NCBI GenBank assembly: GCA_016209665.1
Contig: JACQVT010000532.1
Coordinates: forward strand, 1-7,193
Direction: 5' to 3'
Source: Planctomycetota bacterium
GTDB lineage: Bacteria > Planctomycetota > Phycisphaerae > UBA1845 > PWPN01
Length of the DNA stretch: 7,193 nt
This document shows, piece after piece, positions 6,074 to 7,193 of this stretch. A program made the position numbers and the translations under genes. Under the pieces are notes generated by a model that saw nothing but the letters and a program-made list of their open reading frames with translations, was not told where the DNA came from and searched no databases. Positions within the stretch are counted from its first letter, which is position 1; each line of letters starts with the position of its first letter.

Positions 6074-7009
6074 ATGAGCTGCCACCCTCATGAACCCGAC
6101 AACCGAAGCGCGGTTCGTCTCGGCGTGGTGTCGTTCCTGAATTCGCGTCCGTTGATCGACGGTTTGGAGGAGGATCCCCAGGTCGAGCTTCACTGTGCGG
6201 TGCCGGCGGCGTTGCCCGGCCTGCTTCGCGAGCGGCAGGTGGATGCCGCCCTGGTGCCGGTGATCGACCTGGCCCGCGCCGGCGAGGAGTGGGAGCGGGT
6301 GTCCGACGCCTGCATCGCCTCGGACGGCCGCACGCTGACCGTCCGCGTGTTCTCGAAGGTGCCGCCCGAGCGGATCGAGGTTCTGCACGTCGACGCCGAC
6401 TCGCACACCTCGGTCGCCCTGGCCCGGCTCGTCTGGGCGAACGTTTACCGCCGCCCGCTGCGGATCGAGCCGATGCCCGAGGCCGACCGTCTGCGGGACT
6501 GTGAATCGGTGCTGCTCATCGGCGACAAGGTGGTTACCACGCCCATGCCTTGGTTCGATCACCACGTCGACCTGGGCGACGCCTGGAAGAAGTGGACTCA
6601 CCTGCCGTTCGTCTTTGCCGTCTGGGCGGCCCCGGCAGAGGGGGACACCCGTTCAGAGCCCGGAGCGCAAGCGACGGGTCGCTACGGTACGGGGGGCCGC
6701 ACGAGCCCGCAGCAACCCGCTCGCTTGCGCTCGGGGCTCTGTTTGCCCGGAAGGCAAGCGACCGGTGGCGTCCGAATGGATCTAGATCGCCTGCTTCGTG
6801 ACGCCCGCGACCGCGGCGTGGCCCGCGCCGGGCAGATCGCGGCTGAGATCGGCCCCCAGCACGGCTGGCCGGTGAGCCTGGCGGTCGAATACCTTACCCG
6901 CCGGCTGATGTACGCGCTGACGCCCGAGGCCCTGGCGGGCATGAACCGGTTCATCGAGTTGCTGACCCGGGCCGGCATCGTCCCCGAGACGGGAGGATGC
7001 ATCGCATGA
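6074..7009 (+). CDS. mqnA: Chorismate dehydratase MqnA, with in-frame repeat insertion
   Basis: MqnA removes water from chorismate to give 3-[(1-carboxyvinyl)oxy]benzoate, the first step of the futalosine route to menaquinone, in the cytoplasm. The 311-residue frame shows the family start RLGVVSFLNSRPL at residues 15-27, where NSRPL is the usual Asn-x-[KR]-Pro-Leu substrate loop. It then shows LLRERQVDAALVPVIDL at 50-66, a LIGDKV segment, PFVFAVWA around 178-185, and the C-terminal helices with LTPEALAGMNRFIELL. The frame is open far upstream, but ATG 6074 gives the correct N-terminus. MqnA proteins are usually about 265-285 residues; this one has about 45 extra residues (about 192-236) rich in Gly, Arg, Ser and Pro between WAAPAEGD and LDRLLRDARDRG. 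That stretch is encoded by a repeat-like element. The stop overlaps the mqnC start as ATGA. Whether the enlarged enzyme is active cannot be told, but the frame is intact and both flanks are well conserved. Confidence 0.93.
   Translation: MSCHPHEPDNRSAVRLGVVSFLNSRPLIDGLEEDPQVELHCAVPAALPGLLRERQVDAALVPVIDLARAGEEWERVSDACIASDGRTLTVRVFSKVPPERIEVLHVDADSHTSVALARLVWANVYRRPLRIEPMPEADRLRDCESVLLIGDKVVTTPMPWFDHHVDLGDAWKKWTHLPFVFAVWAAPAEGDTRSEPGAQATGRYGTGGRTSPQQPARLRSGLCLPGRQATGGVRMDLDRLLRDARDRGVARAGQIAAEIGPQHGWPVSLAVEYLTRRLMYALTPEALAGMNRFIELLTRAGIVPETGGCIA
6654..6766. repeat. Inverted-repeat element inserted in frame within mqnA
   Basis: The left arm 6654-6679 (begins CAGAGCCC) is the reverse complement of the right arm 6715-6741 (ends GGGGCTCTG), with one mismatch and one single-base gap over 26-27 bases. 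The spacer is 35 bases. A third related motif follows: GCAAGCGACCGGT at 6754-6766 repeats GCAAGCGACGGGT at 6667-6679 with one change. The arms carry the GAGCGCAAGCG / CGCTTGCGCTC motif that I recall as a widespread planctomycete repeat. The affected mqnA stretch, judged by the missing counterpart in the family, spans roughly 6647-6781, 135 bases or 45 codons. No clear target-site duplication is visible. Confidence 0.8.
6992..6996 (+). promoter_or_regulatory. Ribosome binding site for mqnC inside mqnA
   Basis: GGAGG lies 9 bases before the ATG at 7006. It is the strongest Shine-Dalgarno sequence in the window and decides the start of mqnC over the ATG three codons later in position (7012). Confidence 0.7.
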
Positions 7010-7193
7010 CGATGGCAAGCCCGACGATCGATCGGCCGGTCGCGACCCGGCCCACCCGCATCAGCGAGGCCGACGCCCTCGAGCTGTACCGAACGGCGTC
7101 GATCCACGAGTTGGGCCGCCGGGCCCATGCCGTCACCCTGCAACTGCATCCCGAGCCTTACCGCACGTATGTCGTCGACCGCAACATCAACTA
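7006..7193 (+). CDS. mqnC: Cyclic dehypoxanthine futalosine synthase MqnC (N-terminal part only)
   Basis: MqnC is a radical SAM enzyme that closes dehypoxanthine futalosine into its cyclic form, the third step of the futalosine menaquinone pathway. Only 62 full codons lie in the window. After a short variable leader, residues 18-40 (RISEADALELYRTASIHELGRRA) and the segment YVVDRNINY at 55-63 match the family. DRNINYTN precedes the radical SAM cysteines in MqnC, whereas MqnE carries a different sequence there. The cysteine motif itself lies beyond the right edge. The gene overlaps the end of mqnA by 4 bases, so the two are translated from one mRNA, in the order of a futalosine operon. Confidence 0.85.
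   Translation, partial: MTMASPTIDRPVATRPTRISEADALELYRTASIHELGRRAHAVTLQLHPEPYRTYVVDRNIN

Noticed and set aside
5951..6601. 216-codon minus-strand open frame over mqnA
   Set aside because: Antisense to conserved mqnA sequence; high GC leaves such frames open by chance.
6501..6801. Short plus-strand frames over the mqnA repeat
   Set aside because: They are out-of-frame translations of mqnA and of the repeat; the mqnA frame is continuous through this stretch.
1..7193. CRISPR arrays, tRNA or rRNA genes, integrases, transposases
   Set aside because: Looked for on both strands; no regularly spaced repeats, tRNA arms, rRNA-like stretches or recombinase motifs were seen.

Overview
The window is GC-rich DNA that most resembles a planctomycete, probably a Phycisphaerae-like lineage. 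The reasons are futalosine-type menaquinone genes (mqnA, mqnC), a very large DUF4091-type lipoprotein, and several dispersed hairpin repeats of a kind I associate with planctomycete genomes. This assignment rests on recalled family patterns, not on a database search.

Left part (1-3115, minus strand). The dominant gene is a secreted or lipid-anchored glycoside-hydrolase-like protein of at least 845 residues. It has a DUF4091 signature and a C-terminal CBM9/DOMON-like domain that runs off the left edge. It reads from a TTG start at 2537. About 45 bases upstream, in the same direction, lies a broken alpha/beta-hydrolase (BD-FAE/carboxylesterase-like) lipoprotein gene. Its oxyanion-hole half and its catalytic-His tail are both recognisable, but they sit in different frames and the nucleophile region between them is gone.

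Middle part (3061-4509). This is gene-poor and looks eroded. It holds an ambiguous ORF segment that is open on both strands, a small intact hypothetical exported protein (3348-3728, minus), the tail of a tandem paralogue of that protein (3805-3900, minus), and a fragment of a further protein fused to that tail out of frame (about 3903-4065, minus). About 440 bases without a gene follow. They contain a perfect 8-bp hairpin repeat and a good sigma70-like promoter (4353-4381) facing right.

Right part (4510-7193, plus strand). A complete B12-binding-type radical SAM protein (493 aa) is followed by a hairpin repeat, then mqnA, then mqnC overlapping mqnA by 4 bases (ATGA). MqnA and MqnC act in the futalosine route to menaquinone; the role of the radical SAM protein is unknown. 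The most unusual single observation is that mqnA carries an in-frame stretch of about 45 codons containing a near-perfect 26/27-nt inverted repeat, which looks like a dispersed genomic hairpin repeat inserted into an essential-pathway enzyme gene without breaking its frame.

I do not see a clear new multi-gene system. What is notable is the repeat insertion in mqnA, the cluster of deletion-fused gene remnants, and the uncharacterised radical SAM protein beside the menaquinone genes.
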